Below are positions 13,001 through 28,000 of a DNA stretch of 64,000 nucleotides, one piece after another. The position numbers were made by a program, and so were the translations under genes. Each line of letters starts with the position of its first letter. Position 1 is the stretch's first letter. Source of the DNA: Chamaelirium japonicum (lineage: Eukaryota; Streptophyta; Magnoliopsida; Liliales; Melanthiaceae); contig OX393549.1 in NCBI GenBank assembly GCA_947650365.1, forward strand, positions 13,695,297-13,759,296. Direction: 5' to 3'. Under the pieces are notes generated by a model. That model was not told the DNA's origin. It did not search any database and saw nothing but the letters and a program-made list of their open reading frames with translations.

Positions 13001-16000
13001 ATGCTACACCCTCCTAACAAAGACTTCTAAATATTGTACCGAGTATGATCCGGTCTCCATTTTGTTTGGACTTTAATCAGCCCGTTAAGGTTGCATACAT
13101 TCCAAGGTGTCCGGATATGTTCTATGCCATTAATGAACAAGCACTAAAGAATCATCATGACAAATGAATTTGAGGATGTGGAAGCTTGGTTATCTTTTTC
13201 TACCTTTTAATATACTATTTGGATGTCTTTATGCTAAACTTTCAATCTGAGAACTTTTCCCAACAACAACCAAGCCTTGTTCGATCACACAGATTGACTT
13301 TCGAGCATTATCTAAAGCGTGTCCAGCAAAAAATATTGAGCATATGTTATCTGATCGGCTACCTGACGCAAGCCTTGCAAACAACGTGCAAAGGATTCTG
13401 ACATATGATAGTTGGCAGGTGGGGGGTTACCTTGCAGAATGGAGACAGGGTAATTAAAGAACTTCAAAGTTCGCAGAAATATCAGTTATACTCATCAAGT
13501 AAAAATATTTAGATTAGATTAAAAATGATAAATTTGTCTAAAAGGCCAGATTTCTTATGTGAAAGCTCAAAACATGTGTATTTTTCACTATGAAGCTATC
13601 AAAAGTAATCTAAAATAAATTCGCATATCAAACATCTTTCAGCAATGTCATGTATATTTTCATGACGACAAATGCCACCACCGGCTCGGTATGACTTAAC
13701 ATGATGTAAGCTATAGGATTGTGGTTAATCAGGTTCACATTAGTTGTTTTACTAAACATTTTGGAAATAAATAGTCCTAGTCAGTCTAAGATTTCTCCAA
13801 TAAAAAGTTCTAATTTAAACAAGTTTTTTTCCTTGTTGTAGGAGTCATTTTTTAGTACTGCTACTAACAAGAAATCCCAATCTGGTCATACAACAAGTTG
13901 GATGAATCCTATTATCACTATTATTAGGTTTTATCTTTATAACATTTTCTGATGTTTTGAAGACCTTCACCTATGCAAGGGAAATTCTGACTTTTAGATT
14001 TTTTGTTCATTGCTTGGGCCTCAAATTGGGTTCTTAAGATGCATACATGAGGCCATAAACTAAGCAATTCAATTCATGCTGATTTAGATGAAAGTTTCTT
14101 TAAGCTATTTTCACTTTGTTTTCTTTCTTGCTTGAGAATTCAAGCATCTCTATGATCAATCGGAATTCTTTTCGCTTAAATAATTTCTTCAGGAATTGTC
14201 CTACACCAAGCATGATAGGTAGCCAGATCTTTTTCACATATTGACATTCAATTTTTTAAAAGCATAACAAGTTACCATTCTACATAAATCTCTGCTCCAG
14301 ATGAGCACCATGCAAATAAATCTATGACCAACTTACAGATGATATGACTATTTTCAATAGGACATAAAGCAAAATGATTACACGACTCTAGCCAAATGTG
14401 TAATGCACAAACATCAGAGATATTGGTTGGAGATAACTCATGGTTTCTTACGAAAACGTGTCATTTGATTTGCTCTCATAGTCAAAGCTTCCTCTTGGGT
14501 ATAGAGTTGTTTCTTTTCTGTACAGGTAATTTATCTTTTTTCTTTTTTTTTTTAGGTAAAAGACCTTTGATGCCACCTCTTGAACATGTTCGATGCACAA
14601 ATAAGACATTAGATTCTTAGTATTCTGTGTTGGATCAGATTACTAGGAAAAAAATGTATTCCTTCAATGCCCCCAAAATCATATTGGCATATACTACTTA
14701 AAGAAAAATGCTTTCATTGTGCACCAGCAGCTTACTCTACTTTTCTTGTAGGCATTTCACTAAAAAAACTGCATTGCATACATCATGTCAAACAGTTATT
14801 TGCCAATATTAAAATGTGGAAATATAAGCAAACAAAAAAGGATGAAATAAGTGTATCACCAATCATGCAACATAATCCTTTCTGAAGTACATAAATTATT
14901 CTTTCTGTTGGAACCATATAACCTTAATTTAACGATGCGCTAGCTAGTCAAAATTTCCAGTCTTCTCATTAAATATATATTTTTTGCTAAACAAAAAGAA
15001 CAAAATGGATAATAGAAAAAGATGCTCACCTTCCTCTGTAAACTGTCTGACATTTTTGTGCCTGAGAAGTTAGGGACACCAGTCATGGTCTTACTGTTCC
15101 AACTTTCCCTAGAATTTTCAATAGCATCTTCTGAAGAGGCAGACAAGCAGCTCAACTTGTCAGACTTCGGTATTTTAATCTGAGAATTCTTTCTTGATGG
15201 CAAATTACGTTTCTGCTTCGAAGATGAGAATTTTATATCATGACTATCTGAAAAAGGCTCTCTGAATGCCTCAATTTCGGGACCATTTCTTGATTGCATA
15301 CCATGTTCATGGTCCACCTGCAATGGTAGCTGAGATCCATGTGGAGAAAAGACCCTCTCATTGCTGGATTTCGCTTCTAGCTTTTCTAGAGTATATCTAG
15401 GTCGAGTACGCGCACTGCGCTTACGCTTTATCGCTGGTTGGAGAACCTGTTCATCCTCACCATCATCGCGTTCATGATTCCAACTTACTGATGGTTGGAG
15501 ATCCATATGAGAATCACCTGAGACTGCAATTTCTCCTTCCTCTAGTTCATCAGACTGGAAGTGGCAGAAGAAATAGTAAAAAGTTCATTATACATGAAAG
15601 AAATATATATATATATATATATACACACACAATAAAACTAATCGAAACAAGAATAACCACACACCATCGTTTTTGGCCTGGCATCTAGAGCAGAAAGGGA
15701 ACCAAACTTCTGTGAAGACATGGAAGGAGTAGCAGGTTGAGGCCATCTTCGACTTCCAGAAGATGATCCTGAAGAACCAGCTTCCTCAAATATTTGATCA
15801 TTTCTCATGCCTTCCATTACTTGGGAAAACTCATAACCTCCACCATCACAAACCAACCCCTCTTCTTCCGATTGGTCCTTATTACTAGGTTGCACATCAA
15901 CAGCACCATTAAATTCTTCATCTTCAAATTCTCCGATTTCTCCCTCTTCTTCATGCAAGGAATATGCATTCCTCTCTTCTGAGCTAGCATCAGAATATTC

Positions 16001-19000
16001 ACCATCTTCATCATCCAATTCCCGGTAGATAGAATAATTTTTTGCAGTTGATGGACGCTTTGGTCGAATCCTTCTTCCCTCAGTCGTACTAGGGGATAAT
16101 CCAGAAAAAAATTCACTTGATCCCAAATCAATGCTGCTAACTAACATATTCTTTGATGGCTTCTTAGATAAATTAGTAACAACAGCATTTAATTCTTTAG
16201 AACCAGCACGAAGCCACTTGGGAACCTGATTGTGTTTCATCATATCCCCAGTCCAATCAAATTCCTCGTCCATTTGATCAAACAGCTCGACTTCTTCCTC
16301 ACTACGTGCAATCATGCGATTTACATCATGGAGGGAGGGAACATCATGCACAGTCTCTTGATATCTCTCGTCATCATGCAGTAGTGTCTCCAAAGTCATC
16401 CGCCTTTCCTCATGTGTTGTTCTCTGATCAAAACGACCAGCATTTATAACCTCATCCGCCATATCAATCTTATATTGTTGGATATTGTTACGTATAAGGC
16501 TCTCAATTGATCCTATGTACCGATCTTTACCAGCAAGATCATCCTCTATATCTCCCATACCTCCTCCATTCCTCAACTCATCTTCTTTCTGATAGCTCGA
16601 GAATTTGTCAACAACTGCTTCCATATATATGACTTTCACCTCCCTCTTCTGTCCAATGCGATGAGCCCTAGCCACTGCTTGCTCTTCATTTTGAGGATTT
16701 GGATCCGGATCATATATCACGACCGTGTCAGCACTCTGGAGATTAAGACCTCTTCCAGCAGCACGAATACTGAGCAAAAATATAAAACAAGCAGAATCAG
16801 GGCTGTTGAAGTCAACAATTGCAGATTCACGGTCTTCTAGGCTGGTTGTACCATCAATCCGTCTATAGACAAGCCCCCGCCATTGCAAGTATTCCTCTAA
16901 TATATCAAGAAGTTTTGTCATTGTACTAAAAAGCAGAACACGATGTCCAGATCTCTGAAGTTTTATGAGAACCCTATCAAGGATCCAAAGCTTTCCACAA
17001 GATCTCACAACGAAATCTTTTGAATAATCACTAAAATAAGGGTAGTTAAGTAGAGGATGATTGCAAGCTTTGCGCAACTCCATGCATTTATTATTAAGAT
17101 TCTTGTGCATCCTGACCTGGTACATTGGATTCTTCTCGACTTTGCGCAACTCATCCTCAGGATCGACCCTAATGGTACCCGTAGATTTAATCCAATCATA
17201 GATGGAACCTTGTATAGCTGACATTCTACACCTCAGAACAATGGAAACCTGTAATCATGCATCAAGTGAATATCGCAACCAGAAAGCATGAAACTGAAAC
17301 TACATTAAAACAAGATGAAAACTAACCTTCCGTGGGAGTGATCCCTCCACATCTTCAACACGTCGCCTTAGCATAAAAGGCTCCAGAATTTGATGTAGCC
17401 GGTGGATTATAATCACCTTCTTCTCAGTTTCAAGCCAGTCATCCTCTTCATTATGTGACGGACCATCCTTTTGAAAAGGCTTTGAGAACCAATCATGAAA
17501 AGCCTTCCTATTGTCAAATACTTCAGGAAGAAGAAGATTTAAGAGGGACCAAAGTTCCTTCAAATCATTCTGCAGGAAAAATATATAAATATATAACTGA
17601 TCTAACTCTAAATAGAGTAGACAACAATGTACAAGATAGATATTTTTTAAAGAAAACTCCATTACCAGGACACAATAATAAATAACAATAAGATGAAGAC
17701 CATAAAAGATGTTCAAAAGGTTGAGCAGTAATAACTTATTCTAAACTTATCATCAACCCTAGAATACTGCACCTCCAGAAAGTACACTTTCCACTGGTTA
17801 AGTCTTGGCCGAAAACAAAAAGAATCTAATAAAGTGAGGTAACCCCTCTTCCTTTACTCCTCTTTTCTTGATTCACATTTATTTTGATATTGGTGCCCCC
17901 TAACCCACAGGGATTAGGAGTCATTGTACCAAAATTTCACGGAGGGCAAAGAGATTATAGATATTTACCGAAGGATTTAGAAAAGCCATATGTTATGGCT
18001 TTTCTTTTATTTCTGATGAATCCCAGACTGAATGCTTACCAATGCCAATATATCAGGTTAACAATGGCACAATGCTCAAATGGAGAATCCCCAAATAGCC
18101 AATGAAAAACCACCTCCAAACAGCCCTTAAATAGCCTGGCCATTTCTGCTTTTGGGTGAAATTTCGGCCGAAAGAAGCAGATTCTCGGGTTGTTGGCTTT
18201 ACACGCCACCCCACGTGCTTGGGCACCCCCTGTCCCCACAACATTTCGTGATTTTGAGCGACATCTGAAATATTTTGCGATATTTACTCATTTTTCATCT
18301 CGTTCGAATCTATCTCCTGGATTTCAGGATATTTCATTTCGGGTTGCTGTTAAACCGATTTGTTTCGTGATTTTTTGCGATTTTTTACAGATTTTTTGTT
18401 CCTTGGGAATAATACACTTCTCTAACCTTCAGAGAGTAAGAAAAATTGCTGGTGTCAAATTAACATATTCCTAGAACTATGGCTAACAACAATCAATAGC
18501 AATATATGGTAACGATTACGAATGAATGATGTGATGTTTCTACAAGGTACATGTTGACATTATAGTCCAAACCCAGTAGCTACTACATAGATGATGTCAT
18601 ATACCACCAATGGTGGACAGAAGCTCATATGCGGATTGTTGTGATAATAGTTAGTTTTATACTAGTCAAAAAGTGGATCTTGATTCACTATATTATCTTG
18701 CTCGAGAATCTGTTCGGGATGTGATTCAATTCGGCTAGGCTAAAATCTGAACCGTTTTGGGTGTTTTGGTTCGGGTTCGACTAAATCTCAAACACTGCAA
18801 AAAAGAACAAAGTAAATATACAACTATATCGATAAACATAAAACTTGCCGAATAAAATGAGAAAATGAGTAACACCTCATATGAAAAGTATTGTAATTCT
18901 AACAATAAATACATGTGAAGGAGCAAGATTTTAATTGAAAACCGCCAATGTTATGAAGAGAGTTAACAAGCACACCTGTAAAGGAGTACCAGTGAGAAGC

Positions 19001-22000
19001 AGTCTTCTTTGGCAGTGATACCTATCAAGATCACGAGCTAAAACTGATTCCCTATCTTTCATACGTTGGGCTTCATCAATAATAATATACTTCCAATTAA
19101 TTTTTGACAGCTTCGAGCGATCATACATGACAAACTCATAAGTAGTAACAAGTACATTAAATTTCATGGAGCGAACCTCCTGGACATCAAAGATAAAAAA
19201 ACATAATTTCACGTCAATTTCGTTAATACATGTAAGAATTGGACTAGAATATGTTTACAACCAAATAATTTCTTTTTTAAAAACGAAAGGTGGAATATAG
19301 TTTACATTCCCTTGCAGACAAATTAGCATACAACAAATGTTATCTTTGGCAACGAGTAGCACCTCTCAAGGCATTGCATTTTTTAACTTTCTCCTTATAT
19401 TAAAGACCACAAAAGTATAAAACCCATGGGAACATCTTAGACTCCATACAATGGAACATCTAATTACTAGATTCAGATTTATTGAAAATCAACTTTACAG
19501 CCTGCATGGTTTAAAAATACACTTAACCCTGCTCTAATCATCTGATCCATGACACTATTTTATCGATAAAGAAACAGTCTAGAGTAGAGCCACTAATCCA
19601 AATGTTTTGTATGTAAAAAAAAAGATCGACTTAACAAAAAAATAGGCTTATATTTGTAACAGGTTAAATTATCCTTGTTTCATCAGATGACAGTTGGATG
19701 TTGGCGAGTGGCGAATCCGTCTAATCATTAGTCCCATATAGACCTACAACAAGCAACTTGCTTTCAAAGTAGGAAATAAATAATCTCTAACATATTAACT
19801 GTAAGTTTTTTTATTTAATTTTTTTTAATCATGGACTAATGTATTTATTATGTGTGACTTTCTACTTTGTTTCAGCCTCCATAACTAGTGTACCAGGTAG
19901 AGCAATTAAAAAAAGTAAAAACACTATGTTCTCTAAGACATCTAATGGACTGTATAATCAAAGCAAATTAGTTTGAACGCCCTAATGTATATATACATAC
20001 TGTGCACATGTTATGAGAGGATGAACAAAGAAAATTCTTAGAGACATCACTCTATGGGGCACTATCTCGAACTTTAAGATTTTATATCTCACCCGTGTTA
20101 AAATGGATATTTGCATATCATGGACCTTGGAGAACTATTTTTCTATAGTCAGTTGTAAGTTGGATTACCATTTACCATCAACATGAAGCAGTAAAATTAA
20201 TATGTTTACGATTCAAAGATCAAATTATGATATCACCAAACCTAAATGCCCCTAAGGGATTCTCTAATTTCTCTCCAATCTTCTTCATCCTCTTTAACCA
20301 TCAAAGCTATCCTTTATCACCGTCAGCACTGTTGGATCACCATTATCATGACTTACTAGTCTCTAACCCGGGCAATGCCCAGGATAGATAAATAGATAGA
20401 AAGAAAGAAGGAGAACATGTGATCTATTTCAAATTTTGGTATTAAGAAGCTTCAGGTAGTTAATGCTTGTGTTTATAGGATAAGGCCTCATTGGTGATAT
20501 AGAGTCTAGCTATCAAAACGATTATCACAATTAAATAATCCTACAATTAATCTAATATCCAATGTCAATGCTCAAAAGTATAAGAAAATTCCAAGCTTTT
20601 AAAAAATTCTAAAACTCAGATCTTAATTTTTTTTAAAAAAAAAAAGGGATACAACAAAAGAGAGAACTTACCCGACCATGATCGAAATAGAAACCCTAGT
20701 AAAAAAGATATGCAGATATACAAAAAGGAAAAGGCATCAATTGATGATTTTAAAAAAGGAAAAAAAAAATCTAAAGTAGACATGCACAATTAAGATTAGG
20801 CCACCTATACGTTGTATCATAGATTTTTCCTTTAAAGAACTAAAGATCATAGTTGTAAAAGATTTTCTATTAATGATTCACCTGCAAGCTCTTCAGAATT
20901 TCAGATATGGCTCTGCCTCTTGGACTCCTGAATTACAATACCCACAAAAGCGAAAACAACAAAGAATAGAAACTTTTAAAATTAAGCAAGACGTACCCAT
21001 CAAAAAAATCTACCGGTTTTACATTATCATCTATAAACTCTAGACAAATAATAAATTTAAGATGCCAACGTTAGAGATTTTTGAGCTCCAAATGTCATGC
21101 TGGATATTTCCAACATCTCCAATCAAACAGTCATGGAAAACGAATTATCCAAGTTGGTATTCATCTTCGGATTTGAACCAAACTATACTGTAACAATGGA
21201 ATGGACGTCGCCCTCATGAATTCAGGAGAGAGAGAGAGAGAGAGGAGGAGGAGGAGGAGGAGGAGGAGGAGGGAGGGGGTGGGGGGCTGATCAGGTCAAA
21301 TAGGAGGAATGCAAAGAATTCATTTATGGGGTCTAATAACATGGTTACATTACATGGTGATGAATGAAATTTAATGCATCAGAGAAAAAAGAAAGTGACT
21401 GCGATTCATTGTTTGGAATCACGAAAGAGAGTGGCAGAATTGAGTGCCAAAGTTTTATCCCAACACCCCGTGTGCAAGTCATTTTGTGGGGTCCTGATCA
21501 CATGCTCACTTTTTTAAAGTATATATAATAGAGAACTTGGTACACCAAGCGAGACAAGTTCTCACGATAGGAATAAATGATCCACCGTTAAAGGAAAGGA
21601 TGTGTGGTAGGATGCGGCACTTGTTTGTATTCCTAATTTTGGGTTCAACGGAATCGCAATCGTCCAATGTGATTTATTGGTGTGGAAACAGAAGAAATGG
21701 AAGAGGGTGAGCGGTGATTGAGTTTTTAATGGGTGGTTTTTGATAGCCGCTTTGAAAAAGCCTGTAACCTTTCGTAACCCACCTCGCGTTCACACAATGG
21801 GAGAAGGATTCGCTCATCAAAAAGACTCCACGTGTCACAACACGGGAGAGAGGGCTCCATTTTAGTATAGATATATTAGATTCCAACATCATCGTCCTAG
21901 TACATGTATTCTCCCTTCGTAGAAAATAAGATTTTTCTATCCACACCTGAGATCCTCCTTATATTCCTCATTCCATTCTACTAATTTTTTATTGCAATGG

Positions 22001-25000
22001 AAATCCTACACTGATTTTTCACTTCTCTCGTGCCATCAGCAAAAATCAGTAGAAAAAAATATTTTCCTATCCACACCTGAGATCCTCCTCCTATTCCTCG
22101 TTCCAATCTACTAATTTTTTATTGTAATGGAAATCATACACTGGCTCTCTACTTCTCTTGCACCCAGTGTTCTAAAAAGCGGTCTAGGCGGCCGCCTAGG
22201 CGGCGCCTAGGCGCTAGGCGGCCCCCCACCGCCTCGCCTAGGCCCTAGGCGCTCCAGAAAAGCGGCCAAGCTCCCAGGCGGAGCTAGGCGGCCGCCTAGG
22301 CGGTCTAGGCGGGGCAAGGCGGCCGCCTAGGCGGTCTAGGCGGGCTGAGGCTGGCCAGGCGGACCAGGCGAGCCAGGCGGGCTGAAGCTGACCAGGCGGG
22401 CCAGGCGGGTTGAGGCTGGCCAGGCGGACCAGGCGGGCTAGGCGGACCATGTTTGCTTTTGTTCTTATTAATCACTCAATCTTGAATTATGGTTATATAC
22501 TTGTTCTTTAAAATAATGGTTTGGGATAATCTTGAACTTATATTAATTTTTAAACATATATATATTATATAATATCAAAATAATAATTAAAATAATTTAA
22601 AAAAATGGCAAAACGCCTAGGCCCCGCCTAGGCGCTAGGCAGCCCCCCACCGCCCGACTAGCGCCTAGCGCTTTTTAGAACCTTGCTTGCACCATCAACA
22701 GAAATCAATGATATACAAACTATATCACGAGGTTGAATGATTAGACATGTTAGGCAATAGACAAACGAGAATGCCATTTGTAAATGGCCACATTAGCATA
22801 TAATAACTCATTAAGAGTGGGATGGAAATATTCTCAAGAGAGAACGGGCTATTTAACTTATTTCTCTATAGATTCAAAGAGGAGAATGGATGCATGAGGA
22901 TATTGGATGGGGGCCCTTGTCATTTTGATGGCAGATTGGTGGTCCTCAAGCGCTGGAATAAAGCTCTCAAGTTCGAACGAGATCAGTTCGACAAAATTCT
23001 CATTTGGGTAAAATTATAAAACCTGCCTATGCATTGGTGGTCGAATGATTCCATTACCCACCATATAGGAATTACCATAACCATGGACAGTGCAACCGCG
23101 AGGAAGGAACGGATCAACTTTGTTAAGTGTTGTATTGAGGTTAAAGTGCGCAAAGAGCTTCCTAATGTAGTTTTAGCGCACGAGGAGGACGATGTTCTGA
23201 GCTTCATGCAGCAAGTGAGTTACGACTGGAAGCCCACTAGCTGTAGTATATGTACAGTGTTTGGAAACACATCGGTCGCCTACCATATTAAAGGCGCCAC
23301 AATGAAGATATGAGAAGCCAAGTGTGCACAACCTATGCCAACTGTTGTGCACCCTTGTTGGCCAGCCAGTCCAGGCAGAGCAAGCCTATGTGGGTGTATC
23401 ACCCCCCAGAGAGCCAGCGACTACTAAAGATAGTTAAGGATGGTGCCCAAGCTTGTATCGCTGTTGTCAGAACAATGCCAATATATATATGGTCTCGTTT
23501 TGAAGCCTTATTTAACCTGATGAATACGAGTAGACCATTCAGGTGCAACTTGATGGTCATGTTAGCGTAGATCATGGTTCATAAAAAAAAAAAGACACAT
23601 TGGCATATATCGATTTTTTATAGATCGAGACTGGTACGGCCCCTGATTTTTGATACCTTGATAGTATTATTCGTATCAGCCAGTTCAAGCCAGTACAAAC
23701 CGGTACTGACTGGTTCGGAGTTTTTTTTTTTTGGAGGGGGGGCTTAACCGATATCGATCCGTATAGGCCGGTACCGGTCCAGGGCCGATTGAAATCACGA
23801 TTGATACCGTGATTTTGAACCTCGGCGTAGACCCGTCTTTGGAGGTTAATAAGTTTTTGGCAAGTGGCTCACATTGCAGCAAAATAAGAGACACCACAGG
23901 TGTCGTTATGACAATGAGACCTAGAAGCACCTCCCAACGCTTGTTCAGTGTTGCCAAAATCGCCGACTTTTTGAAAAAGTCATGTTTTAATCGCGACTTA
24001 TTCCCCAAACGTTTGCTACGGGAATAAGTCGCAATTTTGTCAAAAACTCATGATTTTTTGAAAAAATCGCAAATTACGCCTATTAATCACGATACGCGTT
24101 TTTTCCTGTCATTTTCAAGATTTTTGCTAAAAAAAATGTTAGAATACATATATCTAATTATTACTTGATTACCAATTTTTTCCCGATTTTCTATTTTTTT
24201 CGTTTTATTCCCTTGCCGACTTTTTCCCGACTTCCGACTTGGTGACATTTCGCTTGCTCCATAATAGAGAGCTCGTCTGGTGCTGGTTCTGACGACCTTT
24301 GTGCGTCTGCTCCAAGCAACTGTGCCAGTGTTGTTTTTAACAGTCCACCTTGTTCCAGCCATACTTCTAATCAGGCCGTTTCTTGTGTTGTTATTCAGGT
24401 CTCTGCTAAAGTTGAAGATGTTGAACTGAGAAAGCGTGCGATTGGGAGTAGTGGGATGTTGTGACATTTGGCCTTCATCAAGATAGCTTCAAATCAGATG
24501 GGTAAATTTCCACTTTTGAGATCATTGCCAAAGCTGTGGTCAGTGAGATGGGAGGGGATTTGGCTTCTATCTCAATTGTGGTCCCCTATCGCATTTGTAT
24601 AAGTTGTTGAACCGTTTCCCCTTCTTTTTTAGTTGTAGACCTGTCTCAAGTAATAGCTTAGGCTGTCAATGTCAGGTTAAGTAAGGTTTCTCCCTCTGAT
24701 ATTCCAGATCTATGAGTTATCTTCCAAATCGCATGCCCAAGGCACAAGGAAAAAATTGTGCGTATGGTGATATGTGTGAAGGTAAAGGATCACTATTCAT
24801 TTGCCAATATTTGAGGAAATCGTATGACAAGAGGTAGATTGTGAGGGTACCCCTATGCATCTAGTTGTTGAGGTGTTGGATGGTTTTACCCATGTAAAAA
24901 GAGTGAAAGGCCGATGGACGGATGGAGAGACTAACAGGATCACCACAAGAGGAGGCAGGAGATGAGCGCTATTTGTTGATGCTTGTCTCCTTGCCTATTT

Positions 25001-28000
25001 GTTGGGTTGTATCTCCTCCATAAGTCTAAGCCTATGAACTAATGTTTTTTTAGTTTCTTTCTCGGGGGGCTTATAATTACCTATGCTTGCTCGCACAAAT
25101 TCTGTAATTTGCTTTCCTTTAAGAAGATATATAATCCTATTTACCTCTCAAGTAAAAAGATCCTTTAAGGGTAAACGAATTTGATATCTCGTACATCCAC
25201 CAATTTATATGATACTTCTCACTCAAGTAAAAGTCCCTTATACATTTTGTTTTCAGTATTTAGAACAAATAAATTCAAAGAAACATAAAACAAAAATTTT
25301 GGGACATGGAGTATGGAACCACCAAGAAAAGATAAAAATAAATAATAATAATAATAAAAGGTTTGCCCTTGATATGGACAAAGGAAACATCTCAAATTCA
25401 TAAATCCAACACGAATTTAATTTATCTAAAATTTTTTTCATTACTAAGTTTAAAAGCCTAATGCAGAAGGCGCTAAGCTCCACTTCATGTTTCTTTCTTG
25501 GTCAAAACATATGCCCCTACTATGAGAATCACGCTACAAAAAATGAGCCAATGTGGTAAACCATATCAATCACCAGATCTTCCAAGTAGAATGCGTGAAA
25601 TCATAAGTGAGCATAAGATAATGGATGGTTCCATCCCCCAATACATACGGATGATAAACCGTGAAATTACAGTCTTTTGTAGTGCACATAGTTGTCAAGG
25701 CGTCAAGGCGAGGCTAGGCGCCCAGAGGGAGCCTAGGAGCGCCTAGGTGTGGCCTTATGTGCATAGGCGTGATCTTATGTGCATAGGCATCCTCGAGGCA
25801 CGGGTATATATGTATAGTCTATACTACAGGTATATATGTAATAGGCAACAATATAACACCTTACTAACATGAAATTGAGCATATTCTAATCAAATGCATG
25901 CAACACAATGACACATACATAGTATAAACAAGTAAACAACAAAAGGAACAAATAGAATACAAACACTTGCTAACATAAAATTGAACATATTCTAATAAAA
26001 TGCATGCAACACAATGACACATAGTGTAAACAAGTATACAACAACAAAATGAATAAAGAAGATGGGGGTGGGTTGGGTTTTACAAAAAAAAAACAAAAAT
26101 CAATGCCTAAAACTAGGCGTGTGCCTAGCCTAGCCTAGGCATGCCTAGGCCACTACTTAGTGATGTTTGCTTAGGCGCACTGGGGCCTAGGTGTCTCCGA
26201 GCGCCTAGGTATGCGCCTTGACAACAATGGTAGTGCATGGCACATTGAGAATCTGTTTACGGCTACTAACCAACCAAAGATCCACTGAACTTTCAATAAA
26301 ATTGAAGACTCTATAGACATTCCATCCACATAGGGACCTCTCAAATGCAACTCAAGTTACTCAACTTCAATTTAATTTTAATATGAATTCCACAAAATGA
26401 TCGACACTTTCTTAAGGATACATTAAAATTATCTTGAAATTGAGTGATTCAAATTCCAATACATGCATAACTTTAAACACAACTAAAAAGGGAAAATACA
26501 TGATCCAAACTACTCTAACATGCATATCAAGAAAATTCTTAATTCTTTCCATCATGATAAAATTTTAAACTCGACATATTTTGAGTACTTTTCTATAGCT
26601 TCATATAGGTAATCAAAATTGAAAATATGATCAAAGTAAATCAAAATAAGATCATTTAACTCACAATTCTCCATCAGACCTCTAGATGAACTCAAAAATG
26701 TTGGAATTGACAATTGTATGCCCTAAAAGCCAATATAATTGCTAATTGATATTGATAAAAAGTTGACTTTGCTCTAGGAACTTTTGGTACCAACAAATTT
26801 GTCAACACCACTATATACAAGGTACACAGTTTTAAATCGTGGTATCGGCCGCGGTATCAGCCAACCTATACGACTTGATATCGGCTAGTTCGGACTAAAA
26901 CCGGTTTAATGTTTTTTTTTCTAAATCAAGAAAAAAAAAATCAATGCCATGTGCTATACCTCATGTCCAAGACTCCAAGTATTTGATTCTCAAGGTTAGG
27001 TAGGTGGGGAAAAGAGCATCAAAACCAATTGGATTGACCGAAAAAGGGGGTGGACTAGCATCAAAACATGGCCCAACTGCAGCTTGCCCTTAATTAGCCG
27101 ATACGAGTGCACATTGACGAACTGAACTAGGGCGTACCGACCAATAAGGGTGTGCATTGGCAGAAACGTGTAGATTAGACCCGTCAATGGACAAGATTTG
27201 GATCCGAGTTCGATCTGAACCCGAACAGTTAAGTTGGATATCGATGGGTTTTTTTAATCCGATGATCCGATAACACTCCGAATCATGTAACCCATTTGCT
27301 TAACAAGATCTGACAAACTATAACAATACATTATTTTTTATTGACCATTAGATTAAATTGTTTTAGATATAAGGCCTAAACGTTCATATAAAAATATTCT
27401 TTTGATCCCCCGATTGAGACTCGGATTTTATGCTAGCCATTTTGAGTCTGTAATAGACTGATCTTCAGATTCAACACTTTATAATATCACAGTTGTCCTA
27501 TGTAGACCTACTAGTGTATGCCCGTGTCTGTCAGCACTGCAGCGGGCCGCCTTCGACGGCAACACACCTGTCGGCAATGCAGCGAGCCAGCGGGCCGCCT
27601 TCGGCGGCAAGACACCCTCGGGTATCACCACCCACATCGTCATATTCAGCTCAAACTCACCTGACCGCCTTCAGCAACAAAATACTTTCGGCGATAACAC
27701 CGGCTTACAGCGGCCCCGCCCTGACGAACCAACAACCCTAACACCACCAACAGTGGCTGGGACATTCGATGCCACCTAAGCGGCCGCCTTCGACAGTAAA
27801 ACCCAGTTCCTACGGTCTCGCTCCGGTAGACCGACAACCCCAACAAAACCAGATTCAAAATCATATGGCCCTGCTCCGGTGCATGCCCGTGCCGATTGGC
27901 ACGAAGCGAGCGCCTTCGTGCAACCAACCCCCTTAGAGAGAGAGATCGTGGGGAAGAGAGTGTGAGAGAGAGACAAAGAGAGTGACGGAAGGAGAGAGAG

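Larger units (their letters stand above)
22822..25170 (+). pseudogene. LINE-like ORF1 remnant (DUF4283 type)
   Basis: The first part reads [20 protein letters not shown] and [15 protein letters not shown], and then, after a frame break, [17 protein letters not shown] and [14 protein letters not shown]. That is the order of DUF4283/zinc-knuckle proteins found in plant LINEs. Later fragments, up to about 25,150, are Ser-rich and end in a LINE-tail-like segment. It is split by MITEs at 23573-23824 and 23946-24250, and full of stops. Confidence 0.5.
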
